Assembly (NCBI GenBank): GCA_041690355.1
Contig: JAWLHK010000029.1
Span: 1 to 48,724, forward strand
From: JAWLHK01 sp041690355 [NCBI: bacterium]
GTDB lineage: Bacteria; J088; JAWLBW01
Reading direction: 5' to 3'
DNA length: 48,724 bases
Below are positions 9,497-18,655 of the stretch, piece by piece. Every line of letters begins with the position of its first letter. Within the stretch, counting starts at the first letter, position 1. A program made the position numbers and the translations under genes. A model generated the notes under the pieces. That model had not been told where the DNA came from. It searched no databases and saw only the letters and a list, made by a program, of their open reading frames with translations.

Positions 9497-10468
9497 ATGA
9501 AGCCGGCGGCCAGTATCGTCATCAATAATTACAATTACGGGCGTTACCTTCGCGAAGCCATCGACAGCGCCCTCGCCCAGCAGGACGTCAAGGTCGAAAC
9601 CATCGTGGTGGACGATGGATCGCATGACGACTCGCCGGCCATTATCCGGTCTTTCGGCAAGGCGATTCGCCCCATCCTGAAGAAGAACGGGGGGCAGGCC
9701 TCGGCCCTCAATCGCGGTCTCGAGGCGGCCCGGGGCGACTGGGTGATGCTGCTCGATGCCGACGATCGGTTCCGCCCGGAGAAGGCGGCGCGGGTGCTCG
9801 ACGCGGCGAGGCGCCACCCCGCGGCCGGCCTGATCTACCACCGCATGCAGAACATCGATGCCCAAGGCAACCGGCTCGACCTGCCCTGGCCGAAGAACCT
9901 GTTCACGGGGAACATCACTCGTCGCGTCGCCGCATCGGGGGGATGGTGGGAATATCCGTTCACGACCGCCTTGTGCTTCCACCGCCGGGTGCTCGAACGC
10001 ATTCTGCCCATTCCCGAAGACTCTTTCCGCATCTGCGCCGATGCCTGGCTCGCTGAGCTCGCCCCTTTCTTCGGCGAGGTCGTCGGCCTGCCCGAACCGC
10101 TCGCCGAGTTCCGGCTGCACGGCGACAACAACTGGAACAACAGCGCGCGCCTGGCCCAGACACGATCGGCCATGGAGACGCAGGCGGCACGCTATGAGCT
10201 GCAGGTCAACGTTCTGAACGAGGCGCTTGCCGGTCACGGCATCGCCAAACGGCTGCGTCTCGAAGACCACTGGCCCTGGCGCCGGCTGCAATGCAAACTG
10301 TCTGGCTACAGAACCCTGGTTCCGGCGACGTGGGCTGCGTTGCGCTCGCCCGGACAAGGGGGCAACCGGGCCCGGCTGCGGAATGCCGTCTGGCTCTGGC
10401 GCGATGCCTTCGAAGAGCATGCCGGAGCGCTGCGCAGGCTGGCGGGCGCCCAGTCTGAACAGGCGTGA
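9497..10468 (+). CDS. Family 2 glycosyltransferase
   Basis: A 323-aa GT-A fold enzyme with no signal peptide, expected on the cytoplasmic side of the membrane. The N-terminus shows the GT2 pattern: INNYNYGRYLREAI, then VVDDGSHDDS for nucleotide binding, GGQASALNRG, and the metal-binding LLDADDRF near residue 93. An AAGGGG site lies before the ATG. It likely transfers one sugar from a nucleotide donor during assembly of the EPS repeat unit. Donor and acceptor cannot be inferred. It converges with the next GT2 gene, with a 33-base gap. Confidence 0.9.
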   Translation: MKPAASIVINNYNYGRYLREAIDSALAQQDVKVETIVVDDGSHDDSPAIIRSFGKAIRPILKKNGGQASALNRGLEAARGDWVMLLDADDRFRPEKAARVLDAARRHPAAGLIYHRMQNIDAQGNRLDLPWPKNLFTGNITRRVAASGGWWEYPFTTALCFHRRVLERILPIPEDSFRICADAWLAELAPFFGEVVGLPEPLAEFRLHGDNNWNNSARLAQTRSAMETQAARYELQVNVLNEALAGHGIAKRLRLEDHWPWRRLQCKLSGYRTLVPATWAALRSPGQGGNRARLRNAVWLWRDAFEEHAGALRRLAGAQSEQA

Positions 10469-10501
10469 CGCCCGGCGTGCGGCGCGGTCTTCAACACCCT
10501 G

Positions 10502-11323
10502 CTAGGCCCATACCTTGCGCACACTGTCCCAGCGGAAAAGACCTTCGCGGTTCAGGAGTTTCTTCACCCTGGGCGGTGCGACCCAGAGCGCTTGGTCAAA
10601 CCGGGCTTTGATATGGTCGCCGAGTGTGCGGCGGCGCGCGAGCATGCTCATTTCCTTCCGATACAGCTCGACGTCGTTCGACAGGTTGTCGCCGTGCCGG
10701 CGCCAGCCGCCGAGATAGGCCTCGACGATCTTCAGGTCGTGCTTCTTCGCGAAGTGCGTCCACAGGTAGAAGTCGCCTGCCAGCCTGAAACCGGCCAGCC
10801 TGTCGTAGTCGATCAGATCGAGCAGATCTCTTCGCCAGAAGGTCGACTCCTGCTGTACGAAGCGCAGACCGTCTCCATAGAAGCCCGCCGCAAAGAGCTC
10901 GGGCCGGTACCGGAAGGGAAGCACGACGCCGGTAACCTGGGCGCTCTCGTTGTAGAAGACGTTGTATCCGGTCAGCCAGTGCACGTTGTGCTGTTCCATG
11001 ACGTCGGCGACGATGTCGAAGGCCGACGGGTGGTAGTAGTCGCCGGCATTGATCCAGGTGACGATGTCGCCGGTCGTTCTGCGCAACCCCTTGGCCAGTG
11101 CGTCGTACACGCCCCTGTCAGGCTCGGACACGAGGGTTATCCCCCGGCCGGCGTAGCGTTCGAGGATCTCGAGTGTGCCGTCATCGGATCCTCCGTCGCA
11201 GACGATGTATTCGAGCCGCAATCTCCCGCTGCGCACGGCACGCTGGTTCAAGACCGATTCGACGGTTTCGGCAATGAGGTGCTTCCGGTTGTAACAGGGC
11301 GTCACGATGGAAACCGATTCCAT
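10502..11323 (-). CDS. Family 2 glycosyltransferase (WcaA/WcaE-like)
   Basis: A 273-aa GT2 enzyme starting MESVSIVTPCYNRKHLI, with CDGGSDDGTLEIL for nucleotide binding and WINAGDYY in place of the usual DxD stretch, a variant common in GT2 enzymes of colanic-acid-like clusters. A GGAGGAG site precedes the ATG. It is divergently transcribed from the flippase gene across a 190-base spacer. A weak promoter for it may be TTGCAT (11367-11372, minus) and TACAAA (11346-11351, minus) with a 15-base spacer. Specific sugar unknown. Confidence 0.9.
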   Translation of the reverse strand: MESVSIVTPCYNRKHLIAETVESVLNQRAVRSGRLRLEYIVCDGGSDDGTLEILERYAGRGITLVSEPDRGVYDALAKGLRRTTGDIVTWINAGDYYHPSAFDIVADVMEQHNVHWLTGYNVFYNESAQVTGVVLPFRYRPELFAAGFYGDGLRFVQQESTFWRRDLLDLIDYDRLAGFRLAGDFYLWTHFAKKHDLKIVEAYLGGWRRHGDNLSNDVELYRKEMSMLARRRTLGDHIKARFDQALWVAPPRVKKLLNREGLFRWDSVRKVWA

Positions 11324-11431
11324 TTCTCCTCCGCTGTTTCTTCACTTTGTAACCGGAGAGCGAGGAATGCAAATGCTGAACAGACGCTCGCCCGGCGAGC
11401 TGTCACACGCAGAAGGTACGGCCGGCGAGCA

Positions 11432-11444
11432 GTGCTAAGCTGGA
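11432..11444 (+). promoter_or_regulatory. Putative extended -10 promoter of the flippase gene
   Basis: GTGCTAAGCTGGA contains a TGnTAnnnT extended -10 pattern 70 bases before the ATG at 11514. The same 13-base pattern, with small changes, precedes fcl (32222), the WbaP-like gene (26922) and the minus-strand glycosyltransferase operon (26753). No clear -35 is present. Confidence 0.4.
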
Positions 11445-11513
11445 GACAGGACGGCATCCCGCCGCGGGGCGCCCTTCGCCGACGCCCAGCGTCTCTACTG
11501 ACGGAAGGAGCCC

Positions 11514-12917
11514 ATGAGTCTTCGCCAACAGGTATTGCACGGAGGACGCTACCTGATTGCCCGCCAGGCGCTGGGCGCGCTGCTGGGCTTCGGCGGCAAT
11601 CTCGTCATCGTGCGTACGATCGGGCCCGATGCCTACGGGCTGGCAGCCGCTGCGATCGGCATCCATACCTTTGCCGGCACCATCATGCAGTGGGGTCTGA
11701 ATACCTGGCTCATCCGCAGACCCGGAGAGACCACGCGGGTTCACCTCGATGCGGCTTTTACGCTGCTTACGATGATCTGCCTCGTCGGAGGCGTGCTGCT
11801 CACCGCCTCGGTTCCCCTGCTGCAACGCTGGGTCGATCTGCACGGCTTCTCGCCGGTCGCGCTGGTGCTGTTTCCCTCGGTCCTGCTGACGCCGGTTCTG
11901 ATCATCCCCCTCGCCTGGCTCGAGCGTGAGCTCCAGTATCGGAAGATCGCCTGGATCGAATTCTTCTGCCAGATCGGGCATCTCGGCGTCAGCATTCCCC
12001 TGGCGCTGGCCGGCTTCGGGGCCTGGGCGGTCATCGGCGGGGTGTGGACGCAGCTGCTCGTCAACGGCTTTCTCCTGTTACGAGCGTCACGATATCGGCC
12101 GCGCTTCTGCTGGGACCCCGAGGAGTTTCGAGGCATGCTTACCTACGGGTTCTCTTTTTCGAGCTCGATGTGGGTGTGGCAGTCGCGACGCCTTGTGAAT
12201 CCCCTCCTTGTCGGGCGCTGGTTCGGGGCAGAGGCCGTCGGGTTTGTGGCGCTTGCCATCCGCTTCGCAGAGATGCTGGGTTTCGTGCTCCAGGCGACCT
12301 GGCGCATCGCACTCTCGGCGCTGTCGCGGGTGCAGCATGAACCCGGCCGGCTCTCACGGGCGGTCGGCGAGGGGATGCGTCTGCAGCTGCTCGCCTACGG
12401 CTCGGTGCTTCTCGGTTTCTCGGCCACGGCGCACTGGCTGCTTCCGCTGATTTACGGCAAGCAGTGGGAGCCGGCGCTTGCCGTGTTTCCCTTCATCGCG
12501 GCGGGATATCTGACGAACTCCATGTTCAGCCTGCACTCCTCGGCGCTGTATGCGCGCCGGCAGAACTGGGAGGTGACCCGGTTTCACCTCGTGCACATCC
12601 TGGTCTTCGCCTCGGCGGCCCTGATGCTGGTGCCGCGCTTCGGCATGGTCGGCTACGGCTACGCCGAATTGCTGGCGCTGCCGTCTTACTACGTGGTGCA
12701 TCGTGCCGTACGCAGGCGGGTGGCGAGCCCCGAGTACGGTGTCGCGCCGGTATGGTGGTTCGCCTTCTGTCTGCCCCTGTTCTGGCAGCAGCTTGGGCTC
12801 TGGACCTTCGCGGCCGTGCCGCTGGGCTTGCTCTGGCCCGGTACGGTCAAGGAGCTTCGGGGGTATGTAGAGCTCGCCCTCGGGCGCGGTAGAGCGGCGC
12901 CTGCGACATCGTCGTAG
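11514..12917 (+). CDS. Wzx-type oligosaccharide flippase (MOP superfamily)
   Basis: A 467-aa polytopic inner-membrane protein with about 12 hydrophobic segments. Its N-terminus (LRQQVLHGGRYLIARQALGA) and the following GNLVIVRTIGPDAYG resemble O-antigen/EPS flippases of the Wzx/RfbX and WzxC type. A perfect AAGGAG site lies before the ATG. It should move the undecaprenyl-diphosphate-linked repeat unit from the cytoplasmic to the periplasmic face. It is the only flippase candidate in the locus. Confidence 0.88.
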   Translation: MSLRQQVLHGGRYLIARQALGALLGFGGNLVIVRTIGPDAYGLAAAAIGIHTFAGTIMQWGLNTWLIRRPGETTRVHLDAAFTLLTMICLVGGVLLTASVPLLQRWVDLHGFSPVALVLFPSVLLTPVLIIPLAWLERELQYRKIAWIEFFCQIGHLGVSIPLALAGFGAWAVIGGVWTQLLVNGFLLLRASRYRPRFCWDPEEFRGMLTYGFSFSSSMWVWQSRRLVNPLLVGRWFGAEAVGFVALAIRFAEMLGFVLQATWRIALSALSRVQHEPGRLSRAVGEGMRLQLLAYGSVLLGFSATAHWLLPLIYGKQWEPALAVFPFIAAGYLTNSMFSLHSSALYARRQNWEVTRFHLVHILVFASAALMLVPRFGMVGYGYAELLALPSYYVVHRAVRRRVASPEYGVAPVWWFAFCLPLFWQQLGLWTFAAVPLGLLWPGTVKELRGYVELALGRGRAAPATSS

Positions 12918-13048
12918 CGGGAATTGGGAATTGAAATAGGGTTTGGCCTCCATGGGGTTCTCCAAAGACGGGCCGGGGGTACAAACTGGAAGCAATGGGT
13001 TGCACCGCAGAGAAGGCGGTAGCGTAACAATTACGTGGGGGAGCTTAG

Positions 13049-14140
13049 ATGAAACGGGTGGCTCTGATTACCGGCGTGACCGGTCAGGATGGGGCGTATC
13101 TGGCGGAGTTTCTTCTGAACAAAGGGTATGTGGTGCACGGCATCAAGCGCCGGTCGTCGAGTTTCAACACCGGGCGCATCGATCACCTCTATCAGGATCT
13201 GCACGATCCGCACCCGCGATTCATTCTGCACTATGGCGACATGACCGACGCCACCAACCTCATTCGCATCGTTCAAGAGACGCAGCCCGACGAGATCTAC
13301 AATCTCGCCGCGCAGAGCCATGTGCACGTGAGCTTTGAAACGGCAGAGTATACGGCCAACGCCGACGCCCTCGGCACGCTGCGCCTGCTCGAGGCGGTGC
13401 GCATTCTCAGGCTGGAGAAGAAAACCCGCATCTACCAGGCCTCGACCAGCGAGCTCTTCGGCGCGGTGCGTGAAGTGCCCCAGCGCGAGACGACGCCGTT
13501 CTATCCGCGTAGTCCGTATGCGGCCGCCAAACAGTATGCATACTGGATCACCGTCAACTACCGTGAAGCCTACGGCATGTTCGCGAGCAACGGCATTCTC
13601 TTCAACCACGAGTCGCCCATTCGCGGCGAGACATTCGTGACGCGCAAGATCACACGCGCCGCCGCCCGTATCAGTCTCGGCCTCGAGCACTGCCTGTACA
13701 TGGGCAATCTCGACAGCCTGCGCGACTGGGGCCATGCCAAAGACTATGTCGAGGGTATGTGGCGGATTCTCCAGCACGATCAGCCTGACGATTTCGTGCT
13801 TGCCACCGGGCGCCAGATCTCGGTGCGCAAGTTCGTCGAGATGGCCTTTGCCGAAGTCGGTCTGCCCCTGGCATGGAAGGGTGAGGGCGTCGATGAAATC
13901 GGGGTGCACGTCGAGACCGGTCAACCCGTGGTACGCATCGATCCCGCCTATTTCCGCCCGACTGAAGTCGACACCCTGCTGGGTGATCCGTCGAAGGCGA
14001 AGAAGCTGCTCGGTTGGGAGGCCCGGATCGGCGTCGAAGAGCTCTGCCGCGAGATGGTGCGCGAAGACTTGATGCAGGCCCGCCGGGAACGTGAGCAGGA
14101 GCAGGCTGCATTCTCGGATAGCGAATCCCGTGCGGCATGA
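13049..14140 (+). CDS. gmd: GDP-mannose 4,6-dehydratase
   Basis: A 363-aa short-chain dehydrogenase/reductase (E. coli Gmd is 373 aa). The NADP site [15 protein letters not shown] sits at the N-terminus, the catalytic STSELFG Thr and Glu lie near 132-135, and the Tyr-x-x-x-Lys pair is in [12 protein letters not shown] near 157-161. [19 protein letters not shown] is a Gmd hallmark. It converts GDP-D-mannose to GDP-4-keto-6-deoxymannose, the first committed step to GDP-L-fucose, completed by Fcl at 32291. A GGGGAG site precedes the ATG. It is followed after 18 bases by the WcaI-like gene and probably shares its transcript. Confidence 0.97.
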   Translation: MKRVALITGVTGQDGAYLAEFLLNKGYVVHGIKRRSSSFNTGRIDHLYQDLHDPHPRFILHYGDMTDATNLIRIVQETQPDEIYNLAAQSHVHVSFETAEYTANADALGTLRLLEAVRILRLEKKTRIYQASTSELFGAVREVPQRETTPFYPRSPYAAAKQYAYWITVNYREAYGMFASNGILFNHESPIRGETFVTRKITRAAARISLGLEHCLYMGNLDSLRDWGHAKDYVEGMWRILQHDQPDDFVLATGRQISVRKFVEMAFAEVGLPLAWKGEGVDEIGVHVETGQPVVRIDPAYFRPTEVDTLLGDPSKAKKLLGWEARIGVEELCREMVREDLMQARREREQEQAAFSDSESRAA

Positions 14141-14158
14141 CGGGCACCGAGAAGCCTG

Positions 14159-15427
14159 ATGCGGATACTCGTTCACGGGATCAACTTCGCGCCCGAATTG
14201 ACCGGGGTCGGCAAGTATACGGGCGAATTTGCCTCGTGGCTGGCCGAGCAGGGAGAGCAGGTACGGGTGGTTACCGCGCCACCCTACTACCCGGCGTGGC
14301 GTATTGCAGACGGTTACCGGGCCTTCGCTTATCGACGCGAACGGATGGCCGGCGTCGACGTATGGCGCACGCCCCTCTGGGTGCCTGCCAGACCCAGGGG
14401 GCTTACCCGTGCGCTGCACCTGCTCAGCTTCGCGCTGTCGAGTCTGCCGGTCATGCTGCTGCAGGTCTTCTGGCGGCCGCATGTCGTCATCGTGCTCGAG
14501 CCGACGTTCGCATCGGTTGCCCAGGCGTGGCTTGTCGCGCGTCTCAGCGGGGGGCGCGCCTGGCTTCACGTGCAGGACTTTGAACTCGATGCGGCTGTGA
14601 ACCTGGGCATGTTGCCCGCGCCGGCGCGCCGGGTGCTGGCCGGCATCGAATCGTGGCTCATGCGGCGCTTCGATCGCGTCTCGACGATCACCGCGAGCAT
14701 GCTCGCCCGCCTCGGCGAAAAGGGGGTCGACGAAGACCGGATTCGATACTTTCCGAACTGGATCGACACGGCCACCATGCGGGCCGACGATGGGGCGGTG
14801 CGGGCCTTCAGGTCGACCCTGGGTGTTGCTCCTTGGTCGAAACTCGTGCTGTACGCAGGGAACTTCGGTGAGAAGCAGGGGCTCGACGATGTCCTGCACG
14901 CGGCCGCCCTCGCGCGTACGCGCCTGCCCGATACCGTCTTCATCCTGTGCGGCGAGGGGGTGGCGAAGGCGCGGCTCATGGCGACCGCCGAAAGGCAGGG
15001 CCTCGAGAACGTGCGGTTTCTGCCGCTGCAGCCCGCCGACAAACTTCCGCTTCTCTTGCGGTGTGCCGATGTGCACCTGGTGACGCAGGCCCGCGCCGCG
15101 GCCGACCTCGTCATGCCCTCCAAGCTGCTCGCCATCTACACGGTAGGCGGTGCCGCCATCGTCACCGCCGATCCGGGCACGGAGCTCTACCGGCTGGTGC
15201 ATGACCAGGGTACGGGCCTGGCCGTCGAGCCCGAGAGTCCCGACGCGCTGCTGCAGGCCGTCGAGCAGCTTGCCGGCGATGACCTCCTGCGCGAAGGCCT
15301 GGGGCGCACGGCGAGCAATCATATCGAACGGCATCTGACGCGCGATGCCGTGCTTGGCGAGTTTTTCCGCCACCTGCGCCTTCTGGCCGACCTCCCGGCA
15401 CCCGAGCCCTCCTCCGAAATAGTCTGA
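14159..15427 (+). CDS. wcaI: WcaI-family glycosyltransferase (GT4)
   Basis: A 422-aa GT-B fold enzyme. The N-terminal motif ILVHGINFAPELTGVGKYTG and the following VVTAPPYYPAWRI are typical of WcaI, the putative fucosyltransferase of colanic acid synthesis (E. coli 407 aa). The C-terminal domain has LYAGNFGEKQGLDD and a donor-binding region around VMPSKLLAIYTVGGA. It sits directly after gmd, as expected for a GDP-fucose-linked enzyme. Family assignment is firm; transfer of fucose is inferred from E. coli. Confidence 0.88.
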   Translation: MRILVHGINFAPELTGVGKYTGEFASWLAEQGEQVRVVTAPPYYPAWRIADGYRAFAYRRERMAGVDVWRTPLWVPARPRGLTRALHLLSFALSSLPVMLLQVFWRPHVVIVLEPTFASVAQAWLVARLSGGRAWLHVQDFELDAAVNLGMLPAPARRVLAGIESWLMRRFDRVSTITASMLARLGEKGVDEDRIRYFPNWIDTATMRADDGAVRAFRSTLGVAPWSKLVLYAGNFGEKQGLDDVLHAAALARTRLPDTVFILCGEGVAKARLMATAERQGLENVRFLPLQPADKLPLLLRCADVHLVTQARAAADLVMPSKLLAIYTVGGAAIVTADPGTELYRLVHDQGTGLAVEPESPDALLQAVEQLAGDDLLREGLGRTASNHIERHLTRDAVLGEFFRHLRLLADLPAPEPSSEIV

Positions 15428-15886
15428 GGGCGTACCCGGCCTCGCGGGCGTATTCTCGTGACTTGACCTTGCGCCTCTTCTTCCTCAACGGGCGGCCGTC
15501 TGCCGTCGCTCCATTTCTCCCTCTTCCCATGGTCTAAGCCTGCGGCACGCTCCTGCTGCTGCGCTCTTCGTCCTTTTCGTCTTCCGCCGAATCCCTTGCC
15601 GGGTAAAGCGACCCGCCGAATCCTGCTACAACCGGGTTGATTGAAACCTCGCCCCGGTGCGGATCTACCGCACGCCCGGCTGTCATCTGCCGGCCGCCGG
15701 GGTTTTTACAGCCGGTTCTGTTGCAGATCACGACGCCGGCGCTCGCTTTTCGAGCGCGAATGGGTTCGGCACGGGTCTTGCTCTCGCTCACTGGCCAAAC
15801 GTTAAACCAATACGCAGAAGCGTGGGCGCCGTCGCGCCGATCGGCATGATCGCGGCCACAATCAACACGACTAACCAACCGGATTT
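15428..15886. other. 459-base spacer between wcaI and the GH71 lipoprotein gene
   Basis: No coding region is supported here. Short inverted repeats occur, including a GC-rich CCGGC/GCCGG segment followed by five Ts at about 15678-15708 that could be a weak terminator, and GCTCGC/GAGCGC-type arms near 15740. The promoter of the GH71 lipoprotein gene should lie here, but I cannot point to it. Confidence 0.4.
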
Positions 15887-18634
15887 ATGAAACGACAACG
15901 CTACCATCACGGCCTGCTATCGGCCGCTCTGATGGCTCTTTTCGCCGCGGGCTGCGGCAGCGCGATGACCGACGCGGGCGCGACCGCGCAGACCTTCAGT
16001 GATGCCGACGCCCGGATTGCCGCCAAGCCGACAGACCCCGGCTCGAACGGAAAGGGAAAAACCAAAGACCCGGCACCTGAGCCGACGCCTGAACCGGAGC
16101 CGACGCCTGTTCCCGAACCGACTCCCATAACGGAGCCGACGCCTGCCCCCGAACCGACGCCCGAACCCCTGGCAGAGAAGTTCGTCTTTGCGAATTACCA
16201 GCTGTGCTGCAGCGTTGATTCGACGCTCGCCGGGATAAAATCCGAGATCCAGAAGGCCCAGGAAGCGGGCTTCGATGGATTCGCGCTTACGGCCGGCGCC
16301 TGGTCGTCGGAGACCCAGTACATCACGCGGGCTGAGACCATGTACCAGGCGGCTCAGGAGCTCGGCACCGGCTTCAAGCTCTACATGCGGGCCGACCTGT
16401 GCTGCGGCGTCTCCAACGCCGACATCCAGGACATGGTGACGCGCTTCTACAACCATCCGAACCAGTTGAAGCGCGACGGGCGGTCGGTTCTCTCCGTATA
16501 TGGCGGCGAGACGAAGACCGACTGGCAGACGGGCGTGCTGACGCCGCTCGCCGATACGGGACACGCGGTCTATTTCATGCCGCACTTCCGCACGGCCGAC
16601 GAGACACCGACCTACACCGAGGTCTCGAATCTCTATACCAGCCACCCCTATGTCGACGGCCTGTTCTACTTCGGCGCTGCCGGTACGCCGGAGATGCTGC
16701 GTGACAGCAATACCGCGCATGCCACCCGCGCCGCCGAACTGGGCAAGGGCTTCCTTGCAAGCGTCACGCCGCACTACAGCGCGCACCAGAACGTGAACAA
16801 CCGGGTGTTCGACGGCCGCGGCGCCGACGGCCTGCGCGTACAGTGGGAATCGGTCATCGCCGATCCCAACGTACACTGGGTCGAGGTCGTGACCTGGAAC
16901 AGCCCGAACGAGTCGACCTACATCGCCCCGACGATCAACGGCGTCTTCTCGCACGATGCCTATCTGCAGTTGACGCGCTATTATGCCACCTGGTTCAAGA
17001 CGGGCACGCCTCCGGCGATTTCGACGGATGCGGTGCACTTCTTCTACCGCACGCACGGCAAGGATGCCGTCGCCTCTTCCGATCCGCTGGCCAAGCCGGT
17101 CCTCACGGGACTCGAAGGCGACTACATCTATGTCGTCACGGCACTGACGAGCCAGGCCGAACTGGACGTCGCCACCGGTGGCCAGACCCAGACCCTGACG
17201 GCCCCCGCGGGACTCTCGTTCCACAAGGTTCTGTTCGGTACGGGAACGCCCTCGGTCACGTTGCGGCGCAACGGCACGGTTGTTGCCGGAACGGCGGGTA
17301 TCCAGGCCATCAGCAATGCGATCAGCGCCTACAACTTCAACTACTACTCCGGCGTCGTTTACGAAGGCGACATTCCCGCCGCCGAACCGGAACCGACGCC
17401 GACGCCGACGCCCGAGCCGGCGCCGAACTACGACAACAAGGTCTTCGCACACTACATGCTGTGCTGCAACGGCCTGGGGTCGACGCTCGACGGATTCAAG
17501 GAAGAGATCCGGCAGGCGCAGTCGGTGGGCATCGATGGCTTCGCCCTCAACGCCGGCGCCTGGTCTTCGGAGACCCACTACAAGGACCGCGCGCGGCTCA
17601 TGTACCAGGCGGCCTACGAGCTCGGTACCGATTTCAAGCTGTTCTTCTCGGCCGACATCTGCTGCGGATTGCCGAACAGCGACATCCAGGACATGGTGCG
17701 CACGTACGGGAATCACCCGAATCAGTTCAGGCATGACGGCCGCATCGTACTCTCGACCTTCGGCGGCGAGTGGAAGAACGACTGGGAAACGGGCGTGCTG
17801 AACCCGATGGCCAATGAAGGAAAGCCGATCTACTTCGTGCCGTACTTCTACCCCTCGAACTATGACGAGACCCCGACCTACAACGACGTCGTCGGCATTT
17901 ATACCCGGCGGCCTTTCGTCGACGGTCTCTTCTACTTCGGCGGCGCGGGAACGCCGGAGCTGTTGCGCGACAGCAACCAGGCCCACCTGCAGCGGGCGGC
18001 CGAACTCGGCAAGACCTTCATGGCGAGCGTCACGCCGCACTACAGCGCCCACTCGAGCGGCAACAATCGTACCTATGACGGGCGGGGCGGCAACGGCCAG
18101 GACATCATGTGGCGGCACATCATCGCCAACCGCGCCAACGTGCCCTGGGTCGAGATCGTTACGTGGAACGATGCGAACGAAGGTTCGTACATCGGTCCAC
18201 CGATCTTCAACCGCCACTCCCACCGTGCCTGGCTTGAACAGACGAAGTACTACGCCGAATGGTTCAAGACGGGCGTGCAGCCGACGATCACGAAGGACCG
18301 GATGTTCTTCTACTATCGTCCGCACTCGAAGGATGCGGTGGCCTGCTGCGACGGCGTCGGGAAGCCGGCGCTGTACGGACTCGAAGGCGATTACATCTAC
18401 GTGACGACCGAGCTGACGGCGCCGGCCACGGTGGAGATCAACACGGGTGGTGTCATCCACCGGATCTCTGCGTCGGCAGGCGTGCAGCAGCACAAGGTTC
18501 CGTTCGCGCAGGGTACGCCCGCCTTCAAGCTGGTCAGCAACGGCATGACACTCCTGCAGAGCGGAAGCGTGCTGGGAATCAACAACTCGATTTCCAACTA
18601 CGACTTCAACTACTACACGGGCGTGCTGCAGTAA
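15887..18634 (+). CDS. Tandem GH71 (alpha-1,3-glucanase-like) lipoprotein
   Basis: A 915-aa lipoprotein (FAAGC, Cys23) with a Pro-Glu-Thr linker (about 60-100), a GH71 domain (about 100-490), a second PEPTPTPTPEP linker and a second GH71 domain (about 520-915). GH71 identity comes from FAHYMLCC-type N-termini, GIDGFALNAGAWSSETHY, DGLFYFGGAGTPE and EIVTWNDANEGSYIGP, the last matching the fungal mutanase WNDYGESHYIGP signature. Fungal GH71 enzymes hydrolyse alpha-1,3-glucan. Each domain here also has two vicinal Cys-Cys pairs (YxLCC and ADLCCG or ADICCG). A weak Shine-Dalgarno site precedes the ATG. It probably acts at the outer membrane on EPS or a foreign glucan. It converges with a single-domain homologue. 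Confidence 0.85.
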   Translation: MKRQRYHHGLLSAALMALFAAGCGSAMTDAGATAQTFSDADARIAAKPTDPGSNGKGKTKDPAPEPTPEPEPTPVPEPTPITEPTPAPEPTPEPLAEKFVFANYQLCCSVDSTLAGIKSEIQKAQEAGFDGFALTAGAWSSETQYITRAETMYQAAQELGTGFKLYMRADLCCGVSNADIQDMVTRFYNHPNQLKRDGRSVLSVYGGETKTDWQTGVLTPLADTGHAVYFMPHFRTADETPTYTEVSNLYTSHPYVDGLFYFGAAGTPEMLRDSNTAHATRAAELGKGFLASVTPHYSAHQNVNNRVFDGRGADGLRVQWESVIADPNVHWVEVVTWNSPNESTYIAPTINGVFSHDAYLQLTRYYATWFKTGTPPAISTDAVHFFYRTHGKDAVASSDPLAKPVLTGLEGDYIYVVTALTSQAELDVATGGQTQTLTAPAGLSFHKVLFGTGTPSVTLRRNGTVVAGTAGIQAISNAISAYNFNYYSGVVYEGDIPAAEPEPTPTPTPEPAPNYDNKVFAHYMLCCNGLGSTLDGFKEEIRQAQSVGIDGFALNAGAWSSETHYKDRARLMYQAAYELGTDFKLFFSADICCGLPNSDIQDMVRTYGNHPNQFRHDGRIVLSTFGGEWKNDWETGVLNPMANEGKPIYFVPYFYPSNYDETPTYNDVVGIYTRRPFVDGLFYFGGAGTPELLRDSNQAHLQRAAELGKTFMASVTPHYSAHSSGNNRTYDGRGGNGQDIMWRHIIANRANVPWVEIVTWNDANEGSYIGPPIFNRHSHRAWLEQTKYYAEWFKTGVQPTITKDRMFFYYRPHSKDAVACCDGVGKPALYGLEGDYIYVTTELTAPATVEINTGGVIHRISASAGVQQHKVPFAQGTPAFKLVSNGMTLLQSGSVLGINNSISNYDFNYYTGVLQ

Positions 18635-18655
18635 GACTGCGCTTCCATGTGCTCT

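Noticed and set aside
13031-15373. 780-aa minus-strand open frame
   Set aside because: Antisense to gmd and wcaI, which have clear motifs and starts.
15917-18493. 858-aa minus-strand open frame
   Set aside because: Antisense to the tandem GH71 gene; Arg-rich shadow.
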